Below, one piece after another: positions 15,701 through 24,700 of a stretch of 64,000 bases of DNA (position 1 is its first letter; the number at the start of each line of letters is the position of its first letter). This stretch comes from Haliotis asinina (lineage: Eukaryota; Mollusca; Gastropoda; Lepetellida; Haliotidae), in the NCBI RefSeq assembly GCF_037392515.1, contig NC_090282.1:56382843-56446842 (forward strand), written 5' to 3'. Position numbers and translations under genes: made by a program. The notes under the pieces are model-generated. The model had not been told where the DNA came from. It saw only the letters and a list, made by a program, of their open reading frames with translations, and did no database searches.

Positions 15701-18700
15701 CATTTGGTAACTGATGACATGTGTCAACCAAGTCAGCGAGCCTGACCACCCGATCCCGTTAGTCGGCTCTTATGGCAAGCACAGGTTGCTGAAGGCCTAT
15801 TCTACCCTGGGACCATCACAGGTCACCAATCACATGTATTTCTCATCAACAGTGCTGGTGTGTAAGAACCAAACTTACTTCACACATATCAAAACGGCAG
15901 AGTACTAGCCATATATACTATTTGCAAATTGACTGCCTCAGCAGCCATGGTGAAATGAGATATGAACCTCTGGCACAAATTGATATGTCATCAATGATGA
16001 GAACAAATATGTGAATTATGACATTCACCCTGATTTCCTGAAAAAGATGAATGACAGATTGTCTCATTTCCAATATGGCTGAAATAGGATGAGTAAGGGA
16101 GTTTAGTTTTACACCGTACTCAGCAATATTCTTGCTATATGGTGGCAGTCTGCAAATAATGGAACTTTGACCAGACAATCCAGTGATCAACAGCATGAGC
16201 ACCAATCTGCGCAACGGGGAACCAATGACATGCATCAACCAGGTCAGTGAGTCTGAAAGCCTGATCCCATTAGTCGCCTCTTAGGACAAGCATGGTAGCC
16301 TTTTGTGGCAAGCATGGGTTGCTGAAAGCCTTTTCTATCTTCACAAGTGGCTGAAACAGAGGCACAGATCATTCATGTTTAGGTTCCAGAAATGTTCAAA
16401 ACAACATACCTTGATGGTCAGTCTCCTCATCCTGAGACAGTGTCGGGGGGAACAGTTTCTGTAAGTTTTGACGACTGCTGCAACACAAGCAATATAAAGA
16501 AAATCACAATATGAAGACAGACAACACTCAGTCCCCATGACCTCACACACACACATAACAAACAATACTGTCATGCTTCTAAAAGAAACAGAACTGGCTT
16601 CATGGATAGGCTTCTGGGGTGAGTGAGTGAGTTTAGTTTTACAGCGCTTTTAGCATTATTCCAGCAATATCATGGCGGGGGACACTAGAAAATGGGCTTC
16701 ACACAATGCACCCATGTGGGGACTCGAACCCGGGTCTTCGGCATAACGAGCGGACGCTTCAACCATTAGGCTACCCCACCACCCCAGAGGATTCTGGATA
16801 GGCATCAATGTATACAATATCAAGTCAAACTTTACAGTGTGACCTTTCAGATACATCTTCCAGAGTGACTGATGCTTCAATGTAGTTATGTCACGAGGCT
16901 GCCTAGTGCTCCCTAGACGGTGACAAACACAAGGACTGAGCAACTGTCCTAGTTGTCACTATTTCTGCGACCTAAACAATGGCACAATAAGAACAGTGGA
17001 TGCCCATAAAAAGCCATTATCTGAAAAGAATGGTAGTTCTATTCATTCTAATAAAGTATCCCAGCAGAGTAAGCAAGCTTTTTCGGATTTTGTGACACAT
17101 AGATCCAATTTCATTTTTTTTTACCAAATTCATTCTTTTTCTGTATTTCTTTCACCAAAACAAAACATGGTTATTCATGAGTGGCACAGCAGAGGTCATG
17201 AACCAGTCAAGAATTATGGGATACAATCTGGGTACTCATGTAAGAAAAACAGTAACAAGCATTGTCACATTGTGACATAATCCCCCGCCACAAATTATCA
17301 AAACAAACTTTGGGCTGAAACCTTCAAAGTGTTGCAGTGACCTTGAAAATAACTTGAAGGTCACCAAAATCGACTGGGCCCTACACCATCCATAGATGAA
17401 GCTTGGTGACAAATATGAAGAAAATCCAGTCACTGGTTCTTGAGATATCTCGCTGACAAGCTAAACATTTACCTGAACATGCTGAAATGTTCAAAGTGTC
17501 AACGTGACCTTGAAAATGATGTGAGGGTCCCCAAAATCATCTGGGCCCTATGCCAACCCTGGATAACGCTTGGTGCCAAATATGAAAAAAATCCAGCAAT
17601 CAGTTGTTGAGATATCTCGCAGACAAGGGTAAAACATTTGTCCCCTTGTGACCTTGAAACGAGGTAACATCAAGGTCACCCAGGTCACCTGGTGTCTGCC
17701 TAATTCCCTAATGTAAGCTGTCACCAAATTTGAAGACAATGGGTACAACAGTCCATTAGATAATGTCGTAATAAGCGTTTAAAAAGTGGTCAAAGTGCCA
17801 TAGCCCCAAATCAACTGGTGTCTGCATAATCCCCCAATGTGGGATATCACCAAATTTGATGACTTTTGGTGCAACAGTTCATGAGATATTGAGTTAACAA
17901 AATTGTGACATACCTACGGACACTGCTGAATACATACCAGTAGTCCCCGTTCCGCACTGATGCGAGGGACAAAAACATAATTCTGACAGGGCTTAGAATA
18001 TTTTTATAAGTCACAGTCTGTAGTAATAAGCAACCATCATTTGGGGTTTCAACTATACAGCTGGTCTTCAAAAGATTAATGCTGGTCCATATTATTATCT
18101 ACAAGCATATGCTTTACAACATTATCTGACCACCCACTCCATGCAGTCTACAGTCAACACAGGATGATGGGAATTATATGATAGAATACCAAAAGGCATA
18201 GAGGTCACAAAAATTTACTAGGGTAATCATTACTCTCACCTAGATGCCTTTCGAGCTGTAATATCTTCATCCTGGCTTTCATATATTGGGGAATCCGATC
18301 TCTCTGTAAGCAAAACATTCATCACATACAACTCAACTTCAACTGAAAGACAAAGATAACATTGCAGGGTCCTGCAATTCAGGACAGAGTTGGGCTGCTT
18401 CTCTTTAGCTTCATTAAAAATGCAAGGTTTAACTTCGATTCACAATCATGGGGGTCTCTGGGTCCCCTAATTATTAGTTTTAGGGTTGCAGGAAACACGA
18501 GTCTCCTATGAAGAAACAGTTTTGAGAACTGTATGTTTTCATAATTTCTTTACCAAATGGAATGAATCATTAAACATGTGGATTGATGGGTGAACTGATG
18601 CAGGTAACTGCTCCGGCAGTAGCCGGCACTTTCATGAGTTGGGTGAATACCCTTGGGGCTGTGGAGATGCCGAAGGGGAGCCCCATGAACTGGTAACACA

Positions 18701-21700
18701 CTCTGTCGTAAGAGAACCGGAGGAACTGCTTAAACGACGAGTGTATCGGCACATGACGATACGCATCCTTGATGTCAATCGACATAAGCTAATCGCCAGG
18801 CTGAAGAGCAGAGATCACCAAGCGAAGTGTCTCCATCTTGAACGATGGAACTTCTATCATGCGGTTCAACCCCTTGAGGTTGAGAATGGGACCGAACCCG
18901 CGATCCTTCTTCGGAACGAGGAAGTACATGGAGTAAAATCTCGCCTGTACATGCTATATTGCGGATTTGACCAGCAAAGCCTGAACCTTGTCCCGCAGAA
19001 TAACCGCCTTGGTCAGACAGGACGGCACCAAAGTGTGCCTTACGCCGACAAACTCTGATGGGTCTTTCTTCCACAGTGAAAGATGGCCAACGTGAACAGT
19101 GGCCAGCACCCAAGAATTTCGCGTTGCCTTCTCCCATTCCGGTAGGAAGAGGGAGAGGCGACCACCCACTGGGACCTGAGGCAAGAGGGCGTAAGTAGTC
19201 TCGTGCAGCACTGGAGGTGACTGAGACTGCCCCTCGGGAGCAGCCTGCAAGATTAGCAGGGCGTCGGGGGAGACCCCCTGCGCCCGCGAACAGGCTGCTG
19301 AGAGCGGGACGAAGAGGTCTGCTCCTTCCCCTTGCCCCTGGTGGGACAACGCCTCTTCCTACTCCTGCTCAGTGGCCGGACATAGGTTGCGTCCCAGAAG
19401 AAGAGCTCACTACGGGAGTGAGAAACCCGCGGTTGCTCCAGCAAGACTTTCGAGTCTTTAAAAGACGTTGCTGCCGCTGCAGCCTCCCGAATGACCTGCT
19501 GTGCCCCCGGAAACAAGCTCCCAGCCGAAAACGGAAGGTCTGCTGTGTCGCTGCCGAGTAACAAGACGTCGACAGCCACAGTTTGCACATCCCCATGACT
19601 GCGCTCATCACCGTAGATAAAGCTGATCTCAATGAGCCGGGCGTCAGGTGGGCCTGCACTTCAGACAGGTGATGTAAGTGAACTACATTCGGGGAAACGT
19701 CCCCAGAGTTCTCTCCCGCCTCCAGGGCCGACCTCTGTAATGGGAGGAGGTAAGCCGCATGGACCACTACCCTAACCTGCTGCATGGGTCTCCGACCCGG
19801 ACCCCATGGACGATCTAACCACAGTGGGGAAGGAAGAGCCCAAGGCACCTTCCACTCCAGTCACCAAACGAGTACCACCCGAACCCCGATCCTGAGATGC
19901 AGGAGGAAGCTCGGACAGAACAGACTCCTCCGCTCTCATGGGGAGGGGTGGCGCAGTGACCGGAACCCCAGGAATCCTCGACGGACCCTACACCAGGACT
20001 GAGAGAGGGAACCCTCCCTCTCCAGGATTGCCGAGGCGTCCAGACCTGCGGCCAAATATCCCCAGACTTTCCATCCCCCGCCCAGGGTGACTGAGGAACT
20101 CCTGCCTGAGACCTCCAACCAACTCGTGGACCCGTGATACCCGCGACATGGACTAGTTGGTACTAGATGCAATATTTCAACACGCGGGGGCGCCGGCTTC
20201 CCACCATGGGAAAGCAACACGTGCCCACAGGAAAGTCAGGGCTAATACAAAGTCACAGACAAGTTAACTCTTGGTTTAAAAAAACATTTCGTTTTCTCTA
20301 TTAACAAACAAATAAACCATACATAAAGTAGAGGAAGACTCAGACATCTTGATACAACTGTCACATGACATTTTCCGGCAGCAGAAAATGCATATATATG
20401 TACCCCAAGGACGATCTCTATGAAAAAGAATGTGTGTCCCTCTGGTTGGAGTAAAACAGATTTCTGCATCCATTCTCTTCAGTTGTTTGTACATTTGCAC
20501 ATAGCATAAAACCCTTCATTGGATAGCTTCAGTGAAGAGTGAGGGAGTCACACTGAGTGGGTATGATTTTACATTAGTGAGTTTTGCTTTTGGCAATATT
20601 CCAGCAATATCACATTGGGGGATTCCAGAAATGGGCTTTACACATTGTACCTATGTGGGAAATCGAACCCAGGTCCTTGACATGATGAGCGAACACTTTA
20701 ACCTCTTCGCTACCCTGCCACCCTTCTTCAGTGAAGAAAATAGTGTTGTTCAGTATGTTTCAATACCAAGAATCATCAAAAGGTACCATTTCACCACAAG
20801 ACAACTGTATAGCAAGTTTCTTGTTTCAATATGTAACAGGTCTGGAGCTCTGGTCTAGAAACTTAATGTAGAAATTGGCTGATTGCTCAGTGTTCTACAT
20901 CCAGAGAAATAACAAAGGATCAGTTGAGCAGAATTTCTTTTTCACCTTCAACAACGTCTTCCACTTTCTTCACAGTCACATCCCCAGCACTGTCAGACTC
21001 CTCCTCACTGAAACAGTGGTGTACAATAACAGTGCATCAACATACTAATATTACAGCAAGGTATATAAGCAATTATACTGATTGTAAGTGCACCCCCTTT
21101 TAAGTTTTGCGGTGACTGTTTTCATGAAACAGACGTTAAGAGTTTATACTATCTTTAAATGAACCAGAGCTTATGTCAGTTTTGCATGAGCATTCAGTGT
21201 GGCTACAAGAACATTTTGGCGACCTTAGCTTGCCACACTGAACAACATTCCATTGGAAAAAAGGTCACAGACTAAACTATCAGTAGTTACAGAGTGGAAT
21301 AGTAATGTAAGCAGCATCACCATGGCAACTGTTAGTTACCTAAGGACTCAAGTTCACTTCCAGTGCAGAAAGTAAATGTGTAAATCATGTTCTTACATAT
21401 ATCAAGCACATATTTCCTCTCACTATATACATGCAAAGTCCTGAGCTGATGAGACGAAATGAAACAAACCTGTGGCTGTCCTCCACTCTGTCGATGTCAG
21501 TGTGGTCAACGTCTTCATGCTGAGACATTTCACTCTCTGTAGCAGCTACCAGCACAGATGCTGCAGGTAGGCAGACAATAAACCATAATTTGTAACAGGA
21601 TTTGTCAAACAGTCAAATTTCAAGGTAGTTTTAAGTAAGCAAGAGAATGAGGATTTAAGCCATCATCAACAAAACTGCAGTGACATGAAAGCATCCAGTT

Positions 21701-23374
21701 CTGGTCCTCTAACATGCAATAATCACCATGGTTTCTGAATCTAGAACTTGGTCGTGACACTTGGAGACATATCTACTTTAAGCAAAAAAATTCTTCGAGC
21801 TTCTAAAAAATTTAAGAATTTGGAGATCTAATTGTTGGATTCTTTGGTTAAATTTTTACCAGGCTGTTCCTGTTTTTCATCCTCAGATTTGGCAGCTTGT
21901 TCAAGTAAACTCTCTGTCTTTCTTTTGTCAGGTGTCTGCAAGTATAATGTCTACAGCTGTTAATATCATCCTTTATCAGACTAAATATAATTTGAATCAA
22001 AAATATTCAAAAACTTGCAGCAGATGACTGAATGTGTGACTGAGGATGTCACAAAACAATCAGTAAAACTACAGCTGCGTGCTGAGTTAATTGATCACTT
22101 GACCATGAGGACCAGTAAATAAACTATGGGTTGTCTGACCATTTGTGTCAAAATGAAATGTGCCTCCTCATTTTCTGAACCTCTGACAGAAATAATGGAC
22201 TCACATGGAAAAGTTTGTGCAATATAAACATGTGATAACTTATGCTAATGCTTGGAGCCCTGTGGAACTAGGGCTGTGATGATATATCATAGTATCAATA
22301 ATCATGAAACTTTATCGACAGATAAATATATCGATACTTTTTCGTATCATGATACGTTTCGTTGACCTCAAAATTGTTAACTGTCACTAGATATTGACAG
22401 TATGTCAATATTTACACTGTTACTTGAAATATACGTTTCTAAAGAAAAAAACTGAAGATAGCATATCATGATGTGTATCGAATTGCATCATATTGTTCCA
22501 AGATACCGCGATATGTATCACATCGTGAATTTTCTGTATTGTCACACCTCTATGTGGAACCCATGATTATTGTACAAGTTGTCTTGCTAATATATTCGTA
22601 CTAGACAGTACTATGGAGACAGGTTTGGTTTGCAGTTCTGGCAATGTAACTATACTGACTAATATATAACTACCAGAGAAGTAAATCTGAGACAGAATAC
22701 AAAAAAAATAATTTGAGAGAAATCATTTCGCATAAGTGGTTAGTGATGACAATTTCTGCATGGATTACAAACAACACAGAAAAAGTGAATTCATTCATAA
22801 GGATGATCAGTATATTACATTCCATTTGTTGGCACTTGCCTCTTTTGGTGAATTACAATTATATCTCATCACAATGGTTTATGAGTGATGTATTGAGGCA
22901 ACTGTCAAAGTGAAAAATTCTTCTAAACAACATTATTTCCAATTCTTTGAGTGAGTGAGTAAATTTAGTTTTACGTCATACTCAAGAATATTCTAGCTAT
23001 ATGGTGGCAGTCTGTAAATAATGAAGTATGGATAAGATCAAAAGCATGAGCTTTTATCTACGCAACTGGGATAAATGACAAATGTCAATCAAATCAGCAA
23101 GCCCGACCAACCAATCACAGAAGTCGCCCGTCACGACAAGCATGGGTTACCGAAGACCAGTTCTAACCAAGATCTTCATAGGAAGGTAATTTTTAAATAT
23201 TAAAGTCAGTTTGTGAGCCCTAGTTACTTGTGAAGTCCTGAGGGCAGGGAGAGACTGCAACATGTGCTGTTGGTCCCACTGTGAGTACTGGGTCTCTGAC
23301 TGGGAAGCTAGCACTAAGAAGTTGGATGGCTGGTCCTCATTGCTGTGCTCAGAGTCTTCTATGTTCTGATCCAT
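90..23374 (-). CDS. TP53BP1: TP53BP1 (53BP1) homologue, N-terminal half, 19 coding exons, 3' part outside window
   Basis: DNA double-strand-break response scaffold, nuclear, recruited to damaged chromatin and phosphorylated by ATM at SQ/TQ sites. I rebuilt the exons by hand from splice signals. In transcript order: 23374-23228, 21935-21860, 21560-21470, 21007-20946, 18303-18240, 16477-16410, 13379-13289, 12054-11969, 10654-10602, 9561-9427, 9200-9033, 8331-8295, 7241-7191, 6755-6657, 5875-5803, 5341-5229, 3917-3800, 2990-2822, 768-about 90. All junctions have AG acceptors and GT donors and the phase is kept across every one, giving about 793 residues. Identity rests on the exon with LAPSPEAYGDIPVIIPSSP (vertebrate 53BP1 has a very similar APSPDAF..PFIVPSSP stretch), on many SQ motifs and on an ATQT motif of the LC8-binding type. 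The protein is acidic, Ser/Glu/Gln-rich and without visible folded domains, as in the family's N-terminal half. Tudor and BRCT domains must lie left of the window. The transcription start and any non-coding first exon were not located; an acceptor (tttttacag) sits about 30 bp upstream of the ATG. Confidence 0.8.
965..1580. mobile_element. MITE-like element with about 120-bp terminal inverted repeats
   Basis: The left arm (about 965-1085) reads ACTTATCCTGTCTCATGC and continues through the CTCCCTCT and CTTCTAATTGAAGC stretches. The same series occurs in reverse complement at about 1460-1580. A third partial copy of the outer motif (CATATCCTGACTCATG) sits near 1254-1270. No transposase was seen. 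It lies in an intron of the TP53BP1 homologue. Confidence 0.6.
1690..2515. repeat. Minisatellite, unit about 28 bp, about 28 copies
   Basis: Imperfect tandem repeats of a unit containing CTACTGAAGACCTAGTGACTA and CCATGGA. Copies vary by substitutions (GACCTTATG, AAAACCGTATG) and small indels. It lies in the intron between TP53BP1 exons 2990-2822 and 768-90. Confidence 0.9.
3084..3240 (-). repeat. SINE, family 1 (tRNA-like head)
   Basis: Read on the minus strand it has a tRNA-like head with a degenerate B box, then the GAAGCCCATTTCTGGTGT body and the ATATTGC...TAAAA tail. The same structure recurs at least eight times in the window. Confidence 0.7.
4050..4222 (-). repeat. SINE, family 1
   Basis: Minus-strand copy with tRNA-like head (GGTAGCCTAGTGGTTAGAA, then GGTTTGATTTCCCAAATGG) and body GAAAGCCCATTTCTAGTGTCC. 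It lies in a TP53BP1 intron. Confidence 0.7.
4470..4735 (-). repeat. SINE family 1 with attached part of the 914-bp repeat
   Basis: 4586-4735 is a family 1 SINE. 4470-4590 matches, in reverse complement, the start of each 914-bp unit at 32902-35643 (TTGTGTTGTGTCAGATGGGA and ACACAAAGGTGTCAGTGTCA). The junction between the two parts is the same in both places, so the larger repeat is a mobile or composite family rather than a local duplication only. Confidence 0.6.
6378..6605. repeat. (TGTTATGATR)n microsatellite-like tract
   Basis: About 225 bp of alternating TGTTATGATG, TGTTATGATA and TGTTATA units. It ends about 50 bp from the splice donor of the TP53BP1 exon 6755-6657. Confidence 0.9.
7840..8062 (-). 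repeat. SINE, family 2
   Basis: It contains the family 2 landmarks GTCTGGACCAGACAATCCAG, AACCAAGTCAG and AAGCATGGGTTACC. The 3' tail (AGCTGGAATATTGCT type on the minus strand) is shared with family 1, although the heads differ. Confidence 0.65.
8395..8560 (-). repeat. SINE, family 2, partial
   Basis: A diverged copy with AATAATCGAGTCTGGACAAG, ATCAACATCATGAGTATCG and CCAAGTCAGCGAGAATGAG, in the order seen in other family 2 copies. Confidence 0.55.
10679..11095 (-). repeat. Nested SINEs: family 1 inside family 2
   Basis: Family 2 begins at 10679 (GTGAGTGAGTTTAGTTTTC) and is interrupted after GGTGGTCTGTAAATA by a family 1 copy at about 10745-10905. Family 2 then resumes (AATAAATGAGTCTGGACCAG) and runs to about 11095. 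Family 1 therefore inserted after family 2 in this locus. Confidence 0.65.
11480..11808 (-). repeat. SINE-like element, third tRNA-headed family
   Basis: On the minus strand it has an A-box-like GTACTGGTTAGAGCG and a B-box-like GGGTTCAATCTCC spaced as in a tRNA, followed by about 230 bp of body unrelated to families 1 and 2. It lies in a TP53BP1 intron. Confidence 0.5.
11969..12054 (-). CDS. TP53BP1: TP53BP1 exon with the conserved APSPEAY...PSSP motif
   Basis: An 86-bp exon that joins in phase to both neighbours. It encodes LAPSPEAY followed by IPVIIPSSPTAGEAEPG, the most diagnostic stretch for the 53BP1 assignment. The preceding exon (13379-13289) supplies the first two bases of the Leu codon. 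Confidence 0.8.
12219..12512 (+). mobile_element. hAT-like MITE, copy 1
   Basis: It runs from TAGAGGTGTGACAATACAG to TATCATCACAGCTCCA and contains several ATCATGATA palindromes. It is a reverse-complement relative of the element at 22269-22552. Imperfect 8-bp flanks (TTGTTTAA and TTGTTCAT) fit an old hAT target duplication. Confidence 0.55.
13791..15082 (+). mobile_element. Mariner transposon, full length
   Basis: A 1292-bp element flanked by TA on both sides (13789-13790 and 15083-15084). Terminal inverted repeats of about 28 bp start CGAGGGTATGTAAATAAG on the left and CGAGGGGATGTCAATAAG in reverse complement on the right. It carries one transposase gene, frameshifted near its 5' end. It lies in the TP53BP1 intron between exons 16477-16410 and 13379-13289. 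Confidence 0.9.
13981..15017 (+). pseudogene. Mariner transposase, frameshifted
   Basis: Cut-and-paste transposase of the Tc1/mariner superfamily. The long frame (14097-15017, 306 residues) has HGRESLEDYPRPGRP after the first helix-turn-helix and the catalytic triad D (CDETWIHHYDPE), D (HQDNAPVHTS) and D (YSPDLAPSDYHLFPNLK). There are 34 residues between the second and third Asp, the mariner D34D signature. Codons for the expected N-terminus (GNSVKNIEERLSAVCEKS) lie in another frame at 13981-14096 and meet TGA at 14098-14100, so a one-base change near 14095 separates the two parts. A clean start codon was not found. The element is probably inactive but young, because the TIRs and catalytic residues are intact. 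Confidence 0.85.
15571..15815 (-). repeat. SINE, family 2, well preserved
   Basis: The best family 2 copy: GTGAGTGAGTTTAGTTTTAC, TTCCAGCTATATGGCAGCC, GTCTGGACAGACAGTCTAG, CAACCAAGTCAGCGAGCC and GATCCCGTTAGTC in order. It serves as the reference for the other copies here. Confidence 0.75.
16089..16345 (-). repeat. SINE, family 2
   Basis: Same landmark order as the copy at 15571. It lies only about 270 bp away and in the same orientation, but with independent divergence. Confidence 0.7.
16619..16790 (-). repeat. SINE, family 1, well preserved
   Basis: On the minus strand: GTGGGGTAGCCTAATGGTTG (A-box region), CCGGGTTCGAGTCCCCAC (B box), GAAGCCCATTTTCTAGTGTC, CCGCCATGATATTGC and TAAAACTAAACTCACTCAC. 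This is the best family 1 reference in the window. Confidence 0.8.
17310..17905. repeat. Four diverged units of an about 150-bp repeat
   Basis: Each unit repeats the order GTGACCTTGAAAAT, GGTCACCAAAATC, TGGGCCCTA, ACCAAATATGAAGA and TTGAGATATCTCGC with substitutions (units start near 17330, 17500, 17650 and 17790). I saw no coding capacity. Confidence 0.6.
18570..20170 (-). pseudogene. DIRS-like retrotransposon fragment (gag-like part and reverse transcriptase), broken
   Basis: On the minus strand one frame runs through a DIRS-type pre-RT segment (LSLFLPEWEKATRNSWVLA, about 19180) into the palm region: FLVPKKDRGFGPILNLKG, MSIDIKDAYRHVPIHSSF (18785) and MGLPFGISTAPRVFTQLMK. It is interrupted by at least two TAG codons in that frame (one after LLVKSAI near 18955, one at a Trp-like position just before MSIDIKD). 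The catalytic YLDD-like motif that should follow is absent; the frame turns into unrelated sequence near 18610, so the element is truncated there. 19350-20170 holds Ser/Arg/Pro-rich frames that look like the gag-like ORF but are shifted. The base composition is GC-richer than the flanks. Not a host gene. Confidence 0.7.
20565..20725 (-). repeat. SINE, family 1
   Basis: It contains TTCCAGCAATATCACATTGG, AGAAATGGGCTTTACACATT and GGAAATCGAACCCAGGTCC, the reverse of the family 1 B box. Confidence 0.7.
22269..22552 (-). mobile_element. hAT-like MITE, copy 2, with 8-bp target duplication
   Basis: Ends are TAGGGCTGTGATGATAT and, in reverse complement, TAGAGGTGTGACAATAC. Perfect 8-bp direct repeats TGTGGAAC flank it (22261-22268 and 22553-22560). 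A TAG-G-TGTG terminus plus 8-bp duplication is what hAT elements leave. It is inverted relative to copy 1 at 12219. Confidence 0.7.
22948..23180 (-). repeat. SINE, family 2
   Basis: It starts GAGTGAGTGAGTAAATTTAG, then TTCTAGCTATATGGTGGCAG, and ends GACAAGCATGGGTTACCGAAG. It lies between the first coding exon of TP53BP1 and the next exon. Confidence 0.7.
23228..23374 (-). CDS. TP53BP1: TP53BP1 first coding exon
   Basis: It starts with ATG at 23374-23372 and codes for 49 residues ending in phase 0 at a GTAACT donor. It contains the SQ/TQ-rich stretch LASQSETQYSQW, followed by a Leu-rich HMLQSLPAL segment like the extreme N-terminus of vertebrate 53BP1. The 5' UTR part of this exon begins after a pyrimidine-rich acceptor near 23402, so at least one untranslated exon is expected further right, towards RPS6. 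Confidence 0.8.
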
Positions 23375-23879
23375 CTTCTCTTTACCTCAGTATATTACAT
23401 CTGTAAAAATACAGTACTCATTTCATTCTGTGTGCTCTTTCATCCATCATTTCCATATAGTCTACTTCATTTTGTTCCTCAATGAATTTTGAAAGGGCTA
23501 ATGCTAAATTCCATCTTTGGTTAAAACCAGTAACTAGAACTGGCTGCTAAATCATGAATTCTTCCGTTGATAGTAACAAAACATGTTGAACTTCTGCATC
23601 CTTTACCATTCTTCTTTTCAAGCCACATCTTGCTGAGTCTAAACATTAAGTAATACTTGGCATGGTCTACAATCAATCTCACACTGATGTCAATTAATTA
23701 CACAGCTGCTTAATTGGGAAATGCACTAAGGAACAAGGCAGTTTTACCAAAATTACCTATTAAATTACAACATAGAGTTGTAAAATGGTTTCTGCAACAT
23801 TTTTGAGAATAATATGATGTAACATACAACATATGTCATATTTGGGATTTCACATTCTTAGTAAAGTACAGATTCTGGT

Positions 23880-23995
23880 ACTTTTTTGGTTGAGTCCCAT
23901 CCGGGATTCGAACTCGCACCATCAGAGTCAGTCCCCTAATCGCCAGCACACAAAGTCAGCTGCCTAGCCCGCTCAGTCACTGTGACTTCCACAAA
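23880..23995 (-). repeat. tRNA-like SINE head, fourth family
   Basis: On the minus strand: TGACTGAGCGGGCTAGGCAG (A-box-like) and GAGTTCGAATCCCGGAT (a near-perfect B box). The intervening loop does not fold as a true tRNA and no anticodon arm is clear, so I call it a SINE head. Confidence 0.5.
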
Positions 23996-24409
23996 ATGAA
24001 GTAACTTACAAGAAATGTGAAATTGTACCAACCTTTAACTGTTATAACCAAACAAACATTAAAATAATTTTTGTGGCAACATTCACAAAGCTACTAAGGA
24101 TCTGCATGAAGATAGACATGTCACATATATCCATAACTGATAACCTCATGCAATCAATATTTGCACACCTACCACGTTTTGGCATGGTACCGTAAGCGGA
24201 ATTAACAAGGCACATGAAAATCAACAATAAAAACCTTCATCAATCTAAAACGTTTACAAAAACAAAGGTTTCAAGCTAGGACATGTTGCTATTGTAGCAG
24301 GATGAAGCTACAGTCCACACAACAGTTTCAAGGCCAGTTTTGTGCCACGTCATCAATATTCATGGTAGTTAAAATCTGGACAAACAGTTGACACCAACAG
24401 ATGATAATG

Positions 24410-24700
24410 GTGACAAGACAAGACAAGACAATCGTTTATTGTATTTTAGGCCACCGGCCCTTTTACAAGAGAGCTGCATACAGCGTTGTGATACATGTGT
24501 TAGGGATATACATTAGGACATGGCTAATTGTAAGTGCTCGTTATGACGAATAAATGCATACTTAACATAGAGAGCTAGGATACGTGGTGTAATATTGAAG
24601 TTCATGTCTCACAATGCTGATAAGGTTTTTGCTAGGAAATGTTCAGAATTTGTCCATTTTCATAAAAAGTTGCATTTAAACAAGTAAAGGTTCCAGTAAT
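24410..24700 (-). mobile_element. Possible LINE 3' end with (TTGTC)n tail
   Basis: On the minus strand the sequence GGGCCGGTGGCC...ATACAATAAACGATTG ends in repeats of TTGTC (plus-strand ACAAGACAAGACAA at 24418-24430). A near-AATAAA and a simple pentamer tail are typical of a truncated non-LTR retrotransposon. No reverse transcriptase frame was seen. Confidence 0.4.

Noticed and set aside
16690..16790. tRNA gene on the minus strand
   Set aside because: A- and B-box sequences are present but there is no proper anticodon stem or acceptor pairing, and the same unit recurs with a long body: it is a SINE head.
18639..19848. Several frames of 110-160 codons on both strands as genes
   Set aside because: GC-rich shadows of the broken DIRS-like element; only the minus frame with RT motifs is meaningful.
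23880..23995. tRNA gene
   Set aside because: Good B box but the arms do not pair as a cloverleaf; called a SINE head instead.
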